From the NCBI GenBank assembly GCA_947462925.1, contig CANHQP010000027.1, forward strand, positions 1 through 49,612: a stretch of 49,612 bases of DNA. The letters are read 5' to 3'. The notes under the pieces were generated by a model. It saw nothing but the letters and a program-made list of their open reading frames with translations. It made no database searches and was not told the DNA's origin. The first letter of the stretch is position 1. Every line of letters starts with the position of its first letter. The stretch comes from Flavobacteriia bacterium (GTDB lineage Bacteria > Bacteroidota > Bacteroidia > Flavobacteriales_D > Crocinitomicaceae). Position numbers and translations under genes: made by a program. Below are positions 7,601 to 15,435 of the stretch, one piece after another.

Positions 7601-8032
7601 CTACATTCGATCCATGTACCAATTTAATTTTTTTTCGACTTGCTTAAAATTAAAAATAGATTGAATATTATTTTGCAATTTTAGAAATGCTGTTTCACTT
7701 TTTACGATGTAATCATGCGCTTTGTGATGCATACAATCAATCGCTACTTCAATTTTATCTTGGGATGAAAGCATGATCACCGGAATTGTAGTATTGAAAT
7801 CTTTGATCTTATCCAGTGTTTCGATGCCATTCATTACACCTTTTTCAACACCATCCAAATGATAATCTAATATGATTAAATCTGGTTGTAATTGTAAATT
7901 TTCGATGCACTTCTCACCTGTTTCAAAAGTCAAAACTTTAAAGTTCGTTTGCATTTGAAAGTCTATTGCTAGTAATTTTAAAAACACAGCGTCATCATCG
8001 ACTAAAAATACTGTTTGTTGATTTGTTTTCAT
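7601..8032 (-). CDS. Single-domain response regulator (receiver only)
   Basis: The whole 143-residue protein is a CheY-like receiver. The acidic pocket is 'VDDD' (residues 11-14), the phospho-acceptor is Asp56 ('LIILDYHLDG'), the switch residue lies in 'IMLSSQD' (Ser89/90), and the conserved lysine is Lys111 ('YIVKSE'). There is no output domain, so it probably acts by protein contact or phosphotransfer. It lies 40 nt downstream of a hybrid histidine kinase that has its own receiver and Hpt-like module, so it is the likely final acceptor of that relay. The terminator at 7526-7561 closes the operon. Confidence 0.9.
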   Translation of the reverse strand: MKTNQQTVFLVDDDAVFLKLLAIDFQMQTNFKVLTFETGEKCIENLQLQPDLIILDYHLDGVEKGVMNGIETLDKIKDFNTTIPVIMLSSQDKIEVAIDCMHHKAHDYIVKSETAFLKLQNNIQSIFNFKQVEKKLNWYMDRM

Positions 8033-8072
8033 CTTGTTGGTATTTATCTTTTTATTGTTGTTTTTGTCTAAC

Positions 8073-10481
8073 TTAATTCAATTGAATCAATTTTAATTCT
8101 TCATTTAGTTCATCAAACGCCTGTAAACAAACACTTTCGATTTGATAAACCATATTCTCAATGTCATTCATTAGAAATTGTTCTTCTGCGAAATTTTTGA
8201 TGCTTTTGGCCATTTCTTCAATTTGATTGTCGATTCCCATAATCGAAAAAGAGGGAATCATTTTGTGAACCACCATCTGTAGCGTTTTCCAATCTTTGGC
8301 TACAAAACTTTCTTTCATACTAGAAATCAATGGTGGCGTTTGTTCCAGGTAAAGTGAAATCATTTCAGACATCAATAATGGATTGGATTTCGTCCTGGTC
8401 ATCAAATAATTTAAATTGATGCATTTCTTCTTGTTCTCTGCAATAAGTGTATTTTTGGGAATTAAAGAAGAGGTAGGATTTTTCAAAAGTCCTACAATCT
8501 TACGGTATAACAATTGCTCATCCACAGGTTTAGCTAAGTAATCATTCATTCCAACCAATTTACATTTTGCTAAGTCCATGGTGGTGACATCTGCTGTCAA
8601 AGCGATGATGGGAATTTTGGATTTGAGCTCATTCCTTATGAATTTTGTCGCATCAAAACCATTCATTTCAGGCATTTGCAAGTCCATTAAAATAATGTCG
8701 TATTTATTCTTTTTGACTTTTTCAATGGCAATTTTTCCATTTACTGCAATTTCAGATTTAAATCCAAAATCATCTAGCAACGTTTTCATCAAAAGTTGGT
8801 TGAGTGGAATATCCTCTACTACCAATATTTTCAATCCTTTGATTTGCTCGTCTTTTTGAAAAAACGGCAAAATTGCTTCTACATTTTCATTGGTTTTCTG
8901 AAATTTCAATCTAAAACTAAAAGTTGAGCCTTCACCTAAAACACTGTGAACTTGAATTGAGCCATCTTGCGATTCAATTAATTTTTTGACTATTGCTAAG
9001 CCCAGACCTGTGCCTCCATAAATTCGAGAAGTTCCGGTTGTTGCTTGTTGGAAATTTTCAAAAATACTGGTAATCTTATTTTCTGCAATTCCAATGCCTG
9101 TATCAGAAATGGCAAACTCTATGGTTACATCTTTTTTACTTTCAGCAATCATATCAATGGAAATGGTAATATTTCCTTTGTTGGTGAATTTGACGGCATT
9201 ACTCATTAAATTCAAAATGATTTGATGCAAACGAGTGGGATCCCCAATCAAAATTTCAGGAATTACCTCATCGTATTTTCGAATAAGCGTCAAGTTCTTT
9301 TCTTGAATTTTTGTCTCAAAAAGATGTAACATGGCCGCAATAGAAAAAGACATTTTAAAAGGCGCTTTCTCAAAAACCATTTTGCCCGAATCGACTTTCG
9401 CTAAATCTAAAATATCGTTTATCAAAACAATCAATGCATATCCACTGATTTTAATGGCTTCAATATATTCCAGTTGCTTTTTATCTAAATGTGTTTTCAA
9501 AACGATTTTTGTAAATCCAATAATGGCATTCATCGGTGTTCTGATTTCATGACTCATGTTGGATAAAAACTGCTGTTTTGATTTAACAGCATCTTCGGCA
9601 ATTAGAGCAGCTGCTTCTGCTTTCAATTTGGCATCTTCCGCAGTTTTGGTTGCTTTCTCTGCAAACACCTTGGCTTCAATGAGTTCCTTTTCAATTTTGT
9701 TTTGCGTTGTAATATCTCGCGCAACAACCACTGCACCAATTACCAAACCTTTGTCATTTTTATAAACCGAGCCATTTAACAAAACAGCTGTCAATTTATG
9801 GTCTTTTATTACCAAAGGATAAGCGTCAACAAATCCATTTTCAAAAATCTGTTGATAAACTTTTTGTGCTTCGTTTGGTTCCGTGAAATAAGTTTTAAAA
9901 TCAGTATTGATTAATGCTAATCTATTTAGACCAGTCACCTCCATGCTTGCATTGTTGAAATCCGTGATTTTACCTTCCAAGCTAATGGTAAAAAGTGGAT
10001 CTAAACTCGCTTCAATTAGACTTCTAGCGTAGCGGGAAGAAATTTCTTGCATTGACAAATCCATGTACTGATTTTTTAAGTTGCTGGATATATTGTCCTC
10101 TGGATTGAAAGTGTAATTGGTATCTGAAATTGTTGGATACTTAAATTGAATCACCGCTCCAGCAACTTTACCTTGGTCATTTTTAAAAGGAACAGAAATC
10201 AAAACAATTGCGAATGTTTGATTTTTCAACTTTAAAGTAGTATGAATTTCAGATTTATTTTTTTTGAGAAAAATTTCTCTGTGATTTTTGATAAAATCAG
10301 GCTCATCAAAAAAATCATTTAAGTTCGAATGTCTTAATTTGTTTTTTTTAATTTGAAAAAGACTCAATAATTTTTGATTTACTTCTAAAACATTTCCTCT
10401 AAAGTCTATTACCATCAGTGCGTTTGGATTGGCATCAATCAAACATGATTTCAACGCACTGACATTTTCTATTTTATCCAT
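8073..10481 (-). CDS. Hybrid sensor histidine kinase (PAS-PAS-HisKA-HATPase-REC-Hpt)
   Basis: The 802-residue soluble kinase has two PAS domains (about residues 10-115 and 152-260) and a coiled-coil linker rich in Ala/Glu (262-305). The dimerisation/phosphoacceptor domain has His311 in 'SNMSHEIRTPMNAI'. The ATPase domain contains 'QIILNLMSNAVKF', 'DTGIGI' and 'GGTGLGLAIVKKL'. A receiver follows ('ILVVEDIPLNQ', acceptor in 'DIILMDLQMPEMNG', 'KPVDEQ'), and the Hpt-like end has 'VVHKMIPSFSIMG'. No transmembrane helix is seen, so the signal is probably cytoplasmic and sensed through PAS. It lies between an AraC regulator and a lone receiver protein in the same operon, suggesting a phosphorelay that ends at the receiver at 7601-8032. 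Confidence 0.92.
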   Translation of the reverse strand: MDKIENVSALKSCLIDANPNALMVIDFRGNVLEVNQKLLSLFQIKKNKLRHSNLNDFFDEPDFIKNHREIFLKKNKSEIHTTLKLKNQTFAIVLISVPFKNDQGKVAGAVIQFKYPTISDTNYTFNPEDNISSNLKNQYMDLSMQEISSRYARSLIEASLDPLFTISLEGKITDFNNASMEVTGLNRLALINTDFKTYFTEPNEAQKVYQQIFENGFVDAYPLVIKDHKLTAVLLNGSVYKNDKGLVIGAVVVARDITTQNKIEKELIEAKVFAEKATKTAEDAKLKAEAAALIAEDAVKSKQQFLSNMSHEIRTPMNAIIGFTKIVLKTHLDKKQLEYIEAIKISGYALIVLINDILDLAKVDSGKMVFEKAPFKMSFSIAAMLHLFETKIQEKNLTLIRKYDEVIPEILIGDPTRLHQIILNLMSNAVKFTNKGNITISIDMIAESKKDVTIEFAISDTGIGIAENKITSIFENFQQATTGTSRIYGGTGLGLAIVKKLIESQDGSIQVHSVLGEGSTFSFRLKFQKTNENVEAILPFFQKDEQIKGLKILVVEDIPLNQLLMKTLLDDFGFKSEIAVNGKIAIEKVKKNKYDIILMDLQMPEMNGFDATKFIRNELKSKIPIIALTADVTTMDLAKCKLVGMNDYLAKPVDEQLLYRKIVGLLKNPTSSLIPKNTLIAENKKKCINLNYLMTRTKSNPLLMSEMISLYLEQTPPLISSMKESFVAKDWKTLQMVVHKMIPSFSIMGIDNQIEEMAKSIKNFAEEQFLMNDIENMVYQIESVCLQAFDELNEELKLIQLN

Positions 10482-10504
10482 CTTGATTGTTGTTTTAGAT
10501 ATGG

Positions 10505-11068
10505 CTAACCGATTTCCTCCAATGGTTTTCTCAATTTATTTTTTAGATTTTTGAAATGAGAAGGTGAAAGTCCTGTCACTTTTTTAAATTGATTTGAAAG
10601 GTGTGCGATACTGCTATAATTCAATTTCCAAGCAATTTCTGTGATTGTCAATTCACCATAAGATATCAATTCTTTGATGCGTTCCACTTTATGTGCAATC
10701 ACAAATTGCTCAATCGTTGTGCCTTGAACTTCTGAAAATAAATTGGATAAATAAGTATAGTCATGGTCTAACTTATCACTTAAATAACTTGAAAAGTTTA
10801 CTTTCATTTCCTGATCTGATTCATGCACCATGGTAAAAATGGCATTTTTGATTTTTTGAATCAACACTGCACGCTTGTCATCCATCAATTCAAGGCCGCA
10901 AAGTAAAAGTTCAGATTTCAAGACATCTCTTTCTTCGATTGAAAGATTCTCCATGATTTCTATTTCTCCTAAATCAACCAAGATAAAGTGAATTTCAAGT
11001 TTTTTCAGAACTTCCTTGACAGCCAGCTTGCAACGCGCACTTACCATGTATTTTATGTAGAGCTTCAC
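10505..11068 (-). CDS. AraC-family transcriptional regulator with HMA-like N-terminal segment
   Basis: The C-terminal region (about 100 residues) is an AraC/XylS DNA-binding domain: 'YGELTITEIAWKLNYSSIAH' and 'LSNQFKKVTGLSPSHFKNL' give both helix-turn-helix units. The start is uncertain. An ATG exists at 11047, but related Bacteroidota regulators begin a few residues before a 'MVCxRC' motif with 'K-x-Y-I-K-N'. The GTG at 11066-11068 gives VKLYIKYMVSARC and is preferred (187 residues). The first Cys of that motif is replaced by Ser here, so metal or redox binding through a Cys pair is unlikely. The gene heads the kinase/receiver operon (24-nt gap to the kinase), and a nested palindrome lies just upstream (11101-11144). 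Confidence 0.82.
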   Translation of the reverse strand: MKLYIKYMVSARCKLAVKEVLKKLEIHFILVDLGEIEIMENLSIEERDVLKSELLLCGLELMDDKRAVLIQKIKNAIFTMVHESDQEMKVNFSSYLSDKLDHDYTYLSNLFSEVQGTTIEQFVIAHKVERIKELISYGELTITEIAWKLNYSSIAHLSNQFKKVTGLSPSHFKNLKNKLRKPLEEIG

Positions 11069-11100
11069 TGCTTTAAGTTTTTGGTAAAAATGCGTGCGAT

Positions 11101-11144
11101 ATTGTGTAAGGTAGTTATATAACTGTAGAATAATGTTACACAAT
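11101..11144. promoter_or_regulatory. Nested inverted repeats upstream of the AraC gene (candidate operator)
   Basis: ATTGTGTAA (11101-11109) is the exact reverse complement of TTACACAAT (11136-11144). Between them lies a perfect 12-bp palindrome, AGTTATATAACT (11113-11124). The block lies 33 nt upstream of the preferred GTG start, where autoregulatory sites are common. Binding is inferred from symmetry and position only. Confidence 0.5.
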
Positions 11145-11158
11145 TCACAGATTCAATA
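11131..11158. promoter_or_regulatory. Motif shared with the GH130/GT promoter (copy 1)
   Basis: TAATGTTACACAATTC then ACAGATTCAATA (11131-11158) matches 14842-14869 at 22 of 28 positions. It lies upstream of the AraC regulator gene, and the second copy lies upstream of the glycan operon. It may be a common regulator binding site. Confidence 0.4.
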
Positions 11159-11223
11159 ATTTAGCATTAATTAGCTTTTAAATTCTATCTAAATTAAAAT
11201 AATCATCCTTTTCTTTCACCATA

Positions 11224-11270
11224 ACTCCGTAGGAGTGAGATTTTTGTAACGACGGATGTAAATCCGTCGT
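11224..11270. repeat. REP-like palindromic element
   Basis: Two adjacent hairpins fill this gap: ACTCC-GTA-GGAGT (11224-11236) and a perfect 9-bp stem ACGACGGAT/ATCCGTCGT with a 4-nt loop (11249-11270). The first resembles 'GTAGG...GAAAT' elements scattered through Bacteroidota genomes, and a similar stretch is seen at 46640-46662. No coding frame is present in 11144-11363. Confidence 0.55.
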
Positions 11271-11363
11271 AAAATGAATGAATAGATTCCGCTTTGGCGT
11301 GCGTTTTTGTTTAAAAACCATGACAAAATTACTCTTGGGGAAAGTAGCGGATAATTATTCAAA

Positions 11364-13679
11364 TTAACTCACAGATTTATATTTGCTTGAAATCAAAAAA
11401 TGATTTTTCTTATTTACAGAAAATGTTTTTTCCATGGTCAATCTCGCCATCAAATAACTGACTGTTGATTCAGCTCCTTGATTTAAATTGATGTTTTTTT
11501 CTTCCAGTCCATCATAGCAACCGCCCGTTTCTGGATTGTAAATAATTTGATGCAAGTGATTTTGCCCCAAAAACCAATTGAAAGACATTTTCATGTATTG
11601 CTCGTATTCTGTCGATTTATAAACTTCATGAAAAAGACTCAAAGCCATGATGCAATAAGCAACATCAATCGGCTGCTCGCCACCGTCTAACACTTGAACA
11701 TTTTCTTTTCCTCTATGCAACCAACCACGATTTGAGATTACTTTGATTCTGCCATTTTTCATTGTTTTAGACAATAGGAAATCAAAACTCAATTTGGCAA
11801 TCTCTTCATATTTCTGAAAACCAGAAATTTTCCAAGCGCACAACAAAGCTTCAGGCAAAATACTGTTTGCGTACGTCAAATAACTTTCAAACCAATGCCA
11901 ATCTTCATCTGCTTCGTGCATATACATCGCCACCAATCGATCCGCTAGATCTCGCATCAATTTGATATTTGCAGTAAAACTGAACTTTTTATGCTGATAA
12001 TAAAGTCCTTTAATGACAAAAGCCATCGCCCTGGTGGAATGAATTTTATGCACATTTTTCAATGCGGCTTCAAAGATAACTTCCGCTTTGTGAATGTATT
12101 TTTCGGGCAAAATATTGTGCATCGAAATCAAAAAACCCAATGCCCAAATAGCGCGACCGTTTGAATCGGCCAAATTGGTATTGTAATTTTGGTCCGTGAA
12201 AAGAAAATCTTCATCGACATAATTTAAAAAATATCCCTCTGAATGATAACAAAACTCAATGAAATCTAAATACGTCTCAATCAATGCCAAATCAGTTTGA
12301 TCGCTTGTCAACTCAAAATGCTGGCAAATGGCAATCATCGCACGAGCATTGTCATCTAAGGTGTAACCTGTATCAATATCAGGTTGATTGACAATTGAAA
12401 ACTGAATAATTCCTTTCGGAGTTGTCATTTTTTTGATGTGGTCTAAATTCAATTTGGGCATGTTATAAATCAATTCAATCGATTCTTGACTGATTTTCTC
12501 AAACAACAATGCGTGTTGAATGGCAGAATTTTCCCAAGCTGTAGCTGCAATTCGCTGCAAACCTTTGATGCGGATTTCCTTGCGCTGATTCTCATCTTTC
12601 AATAATTTACAAACCGCATTAGAAAGTTGATCTGAATTGCCAAAGTCAATAATGATTCCTCCACCGTCGAGCAAAACTTCCTTCGCATGTGGAATTGGTG
12701 TTGAAACAATCGGACAACCGCAACTCATTCCGTAGGAAAAAGTACCACTAACCGCTTGATTCGGATCATTAGAAGTAAACAAATAAATGTCCGTCATTTG
12801 CAAATATTCTAGCAATTCTGGTAGCGGAACGAAAGCATTGATAAATTTCACATGGTTTTGAAGTTGCAATTTCCCGATGATTCGTTCCAACATTTCACGG
12901 TATTTTTCGCCTTCTTGTTTGACCACTGTTGGATGTGTTTTTCCGATAATCAAAAACAACACTTCTGGAAACTGATCGATGATTGCAGGCAACGCTTTCA
13001 AAGTTGTTTCTATGCTTTTTCCAGAGCTCAATAAACCAAAAGTGGATAAAATCAACCTGTCGTCAAATTTGAATTTGGCTTTCAATTCTACTTTATCCAA
13101 ATGTTTGACCAAATGCGTTCCGTGAGGAATGACATGGATCAATTCAAGTTCAATCTCATAATCATTGATTAGAACTTCTGCTGAAAAATTGGTCATCACA
13201 ATAATTGCTTTTGAAACAGCACAAATTTGTTGCACTTTCAATTTCAAGTTTTCATCAGGTTTCGGAAGTACGGTATGAAAAACAAAAATTAAAGGCTTTT
13301 CAATGGCATGAATTAAAAACATAAAATCGGATTCACAATGGTGATAAAATCCAAACTCATGCTGAAAAATGACCATTTTCAATTCGTCAGATTGATTGAT
13401 GTTTTGTGCCAGAGTATTAAAATCAGCTGGTCGATCAGTATTTAATACACATTCAATTTTATCAGAATAAGTATGACTTTCATGATTTGTCTCTAGAGGA
13501 CAAATTTTGATTTTAAAAGATTGATCAAACTTGTTGTTCAATGCTTTAACCAAATCAAAAGTGTAATTGGCAATTCCGCATTCTCTGGGCGGATAGGATG
13601 AAACGATTAAAATTTCAGGCTTTTTTGTTGGAAAAATCCAATCTGAGTTTTGCGAATTGATAATGTTGTTGCGATTCAT
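11364..13679 (-). CDS. Family-4-type glycosyltransferase with C-terminal helical-barrel-like domain
   Basis: The product has 771 residues. Residues 1-410 form a GT-B glycosyltransferase: 'ILIVSSYPPRECGIANYTFD' is the typical N-terminal opening, and 'LILSTFGLLSSGKSIETTLK' and 'TGTFSYGMSCGCPIVSTPIP' are donor-domain signatures of GT4-type retaining enzymes. Residues about 415-760 are helical, with repeated aromatic/acidic segments ('GYTLDDNARAMIAI', 'LADSNGRAIWALG', 'LDGGEQPIDVAYCIMALSLF') that look like an (alpha/alpha) barrel of the kind used by glycoside hydrolases or lyases. A synthesis-plus-modification fusion is inferred. Its ATG overlaps the stop of the GH130-type gene by 4 nt, so the two enzymes are cotranslated. 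The sugar donor and product are not predictable from sequence. Confidence 0.8.
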   Translation of the reverse strand: MNRNNIINSQNSDWIFPTKKPEILIVSSYPPRECGIANYTFDLVKALNNKFDQSFKIKICPLETNHESHTYSDKIECVLNTDRPADFNTLAQNINQSDELKMVIFQHEFGFYHHCESDFMFLIHAIEKPLIFVFHTVLPKPDENLKLKVQQICAVSKAIIVMTNFSAEVLINDYEIELELIHVIPHGTHLVKHLDKVELKAKFKFDDRLILSTFGLLSSGKSIETTLKALPAIIDQFPEVLFLIIGKTHPTVVKQEGEKYREMLERIIGKLQLQNHVKFINAFVPLPELLEYLQMTDIYLFTSNDPNQAVSGTFSYGMSCGCPIVSTPIPHAKEVLLDGGGIIIDFGNSDQLSNAVCKLLKDENQRKEIRIKGLQRIAATAWENSAIQHALLFEKISQESIELIYNMPKLNLDHIKKMTTPKGIIQFSIVNQPDIDTGYTLDDNARAMIAICQHFELTSDQTDLALIETYLDFIEFCYHSEGYFLNYVDEDFLFTDQNYNTNLADSNGRAIWALGFLISMHNILPEKYIHKAEVIFEAALKNVHKIHSTRAMAFVIKGLYYQHKKFSFTANIKLMRDLADRLVAMYMHEADEDWHWFESYLTYANSILPEALLCAWKISGFQKYEEIAKLSFDFLLSKTMKNGRIKVISNRGWLHRGKENVQVLDGGEQPIDVAYCIMALSLFHEVYKSTEYEQYMKMSFNWFLGQNHLHQIIYNPETGGCYDGLEEKNINLNQGAESTVSYLMARLTMEKTFSVNKKNHFLISSKYKSVS

Positions 13680-14737
13680 TTTAATTGATTTAAAAGTTTT
13701 TGACTACTCACTGAGCTGAAATTCAACAATTCTTGAATTAAAGCAGATAAACTGACGGAAGCACAAGCAATTCTAACATCTGCCGCACCATAATAAATGT
13801 ATAATGTATCTCCAAAAATGGCAGTTCCAGTTGGGAAACAAACATTGTTGACTTCGCCTTCAAGTTCCCATTTTTCTTCAGGTGAAAAAAGAGGATAGGG
13901 CAATCTGCTTATTTCAACTTCAGGATTTTCCAATTCCAACAAAGCAGCGCTCGCGGAATAAACATAGCCACTAATGGTATCGTGCACACTGTGGTAAATT
14001 AACAGCCATCCAAAAGGTGTTTCAATTGGAGGACAACCACCGCCGATGTAACTGATTTCATGTTTGTATTTTGCAGTTAAAACGATATGCTTTTCCAAAT
14101 GCAAAAAATATTCGCTCCAAAAATCCCTAGTTAATTGACTTAACTCATCGATTTTAACTATCTGAATATCTGGCTTTATTCGATGTAGAAAGCAGATTTT
14201 ACCATCAATTCTTCGAGGAAAAAACAGTACGTTTTTATCCCAAATCAAACAATCATCATTTTGATTTAGATTCTTTTTGTCCCTGTTGTAGCGGTTATAC
14301 TTTTCGTTGATAACACTTTTTGCCTCAGCCAATAATCTGAATTCTTTGAAAGTAACTTGTGGAACAATTATTCCTTGTTTTTCAAAATGAACCAAATCGG
14401 TTGAAGTTGCCAAACAGCCCAAGGCATTCATTCCATTATAGGCAGTGTAGGTCAAATAATACAAATCATCCATTTTGACGATTCGAGGATCTTCCACTCC
14501 GTGAGACTCGTAGGGAAAAGTTGGGTAAATAATTGGACATTCGGCGCGTTCTATGACTTCAAGTGGTCCTTTTAATTTACAATAACCAATACTTGAATTG
14601 TTTCTAAATTTTACAGCGCGGTAAAATAAATGAATGATTTCACCCTCTTGAAAAATCGCAGGATTGAGTACTCCTTCATTTTCAAAACCCAAATTTGTTT
14701 TTCGCAATATAATTCCTTCACGCTTTACTTCAACCAT
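13676..14737 (-). CDS. GH130-type glycoside phosphorylase
   Basis: The 353-residue protein fits the five-bladed beta-propeller of GH130, whose members mostly phosphorolyse beta-mannosides. Visible signatures are 'NEGVLNPAIFQEGEIIHLFY', 'YESHGVEDPRIVKMDDLYYL' with the Asp/Pro/Arg segment characteristic of the family, 'WLLIYHSVHDTISGYVYS' and 'ASAALLELENPE'. No signal peptide is present, so it works in the cytoplasm. It is the first gene of a two-gene unit and overlaps the glycosyltransferase gene by 4 nt. Together they could build or recycle a mannose-containing oligosaccharide or storage glycan, which is an inference from families and coupling. Upstream lie direct repeats that resemble a site ahead of the AraC gene. 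Confidence 0.82.
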   Translation of the reverse strand: MVEVKREGIILRKTNLGFENEGVLNPAIFQEGEIIHLFYRAVKFRNNSSIGYCKLKGPLEVIERAECPIIYPTFPYESHGVEDPRIVKMDDLYYLTYTAYNGMNALGCLATSTDLVHFEKQGIIVPQVTFKEFRLLAEAKSVINEKYNRYNRDKKNLNQNDDCLIWDKNVLFFPRRIDGKICFLHRIKPDIQIVKIDELSQLTRDFWSEYFLHLEKHIVLTAKYKHEISYIGGGCPPIETPFGWLLIYHSVHDTISGYVYSASAALLELENPEVEISRLPYPLFSPEEKWELEGEVNNVCFPTGTAIFGDTLYIYYGAADVRIACASVSLSALIQELLNFSSVSSQKLLNQLK

Positions 14738-14820
14738 AATTTGAACCTGAAATTGAGCTCATTGCTTCTTCAAGTGAAGATGAATTCAGGAACTATAAAA
14801 TTGATGTTTTAAGGGCGATT

Positions 14821-14869
14821 GAATGTTATATGATTTGAAATGAATGTTGTATAATTTACAGATTCACTA
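14821..14869. promoter_or_regulatory. Direct repeats and shared motif upstream of the GH130/GT operon (copy 2)
   Basis: GAATGTTATATGATTT (14821-14836) is repeated as GAATGTTGTATAATTT (14842-14857), offset by 21 nt or about two helical turns. The second copy continues into ACAGATTCACTA and matches 11131-11158 at 22 of 28 positions. The block starts 83 nt upstream of the GH130 ATG and reaches the last codon of the FMN reductase gene. Confidence 0.45.
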
Positions 14870-15403
14870 TTGATTCATGCTGTTTTTTACAAGTTCAATT
14901 TTCGATAAGTAAGACTTTCTAAGCGTTTCATCCAGAATGCCTTTTTCAAGATCAAAATTCGATTCGAAATTTGGCAATGAAAAGTGTTCCACAATTTCTG
15001 CAGCATGTCGTGGAAATCTCGCAAGTGCCGCTTCTAAAACACTTTCTCCTCCTCTACCTCCTGGCGAAGTTGCCAACAAAAACATTTTTTTATTTGCAAA
15101 GACTTTTCCTTCGTAGCGTGAAATCCAATCCAATAAATTTTTGAATGCCGCTGAATACGAGCCATTGTGCTCCGCCATCGAAATGACCAAAAAATCTGAA
15201 TTTAAGATTTTTAAATAAAAATCTTTTGCATTTTGAGGAATGCCCATTTCATTTTCTAAATCGACAGAAAACAAGGGCAATGAATAATCGTTTAAATCTA
15301 AAAAGTCGATCGTTGCATTTTGAAATTGTTGCGCAGTATAATGAGCGAATGTTTTATTGATTGAATTTTTGCTAGAGCTTGCGCCGAATGTGATAATTTT
15401 CAT
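14867..15403 (-). CDS. NADPH-dependent FMN reductase family protein
   Basis: The 178-residue flavodoxin-like protein has an N-terminal FMN phosphate-binding loop 'ITFGASSSKNSINKTFA', then 'LDLNDYSLPLFSVDLENE', the family segment 'DFLVISMAEHNGSYSAAFKN' and 'LLATSPGGRGGESV'. Members reduce flavins, quinones or azo compounds using NAD(P)H in the cytoplasm. The physiological substrate cannot be fixed from sequence. It follows mutS by 32 nt on the same strand. A perfect -7 element (TATTTTTG on the minus strand, 15426-15433) in that gap suggests it also has its own promoter. Confidence 0.85.
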   Translation of the reverse strand: MKIITFGASSSKNSINKTFAHYTAQQFQNATIDFLDLNDYSLPLFSVDLENEMGIPQNAKDFYLKILNSDFLVISMAEHNGSYSAAFKNLLDWISRYEGKVFANKKMFLLATSPGGRGGESVLEAALARFPRHAAEIVEHFSLPNFESNFDLEKGILDETLRKSYLSKIELVKNSMNQ

Positions 15404-15425
15404 AGTTTGTGCATTTAATTTTGGT

Positions 15426-15433
15426 CAAAAATA
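15426..15433 (-). promoter_or_regulatory. -7 element ahead of the FMN reductase gene
   Basis: TATTTTTG on the minus strand matches TANNTTTG exactly and lies 22 nt upstream of the ATG at 15403, inside the short gap after mutS. No clear -33 box was found. Confidence 0.45.
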
Positions 15434-15435
15434 TA

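Noticed and set aside
14630-14812. Plus-strand frame overlapping the GH130 start region
   Set aside because: It has composition of a shadow frame and overlaps the promoter region of the GH130 gene.
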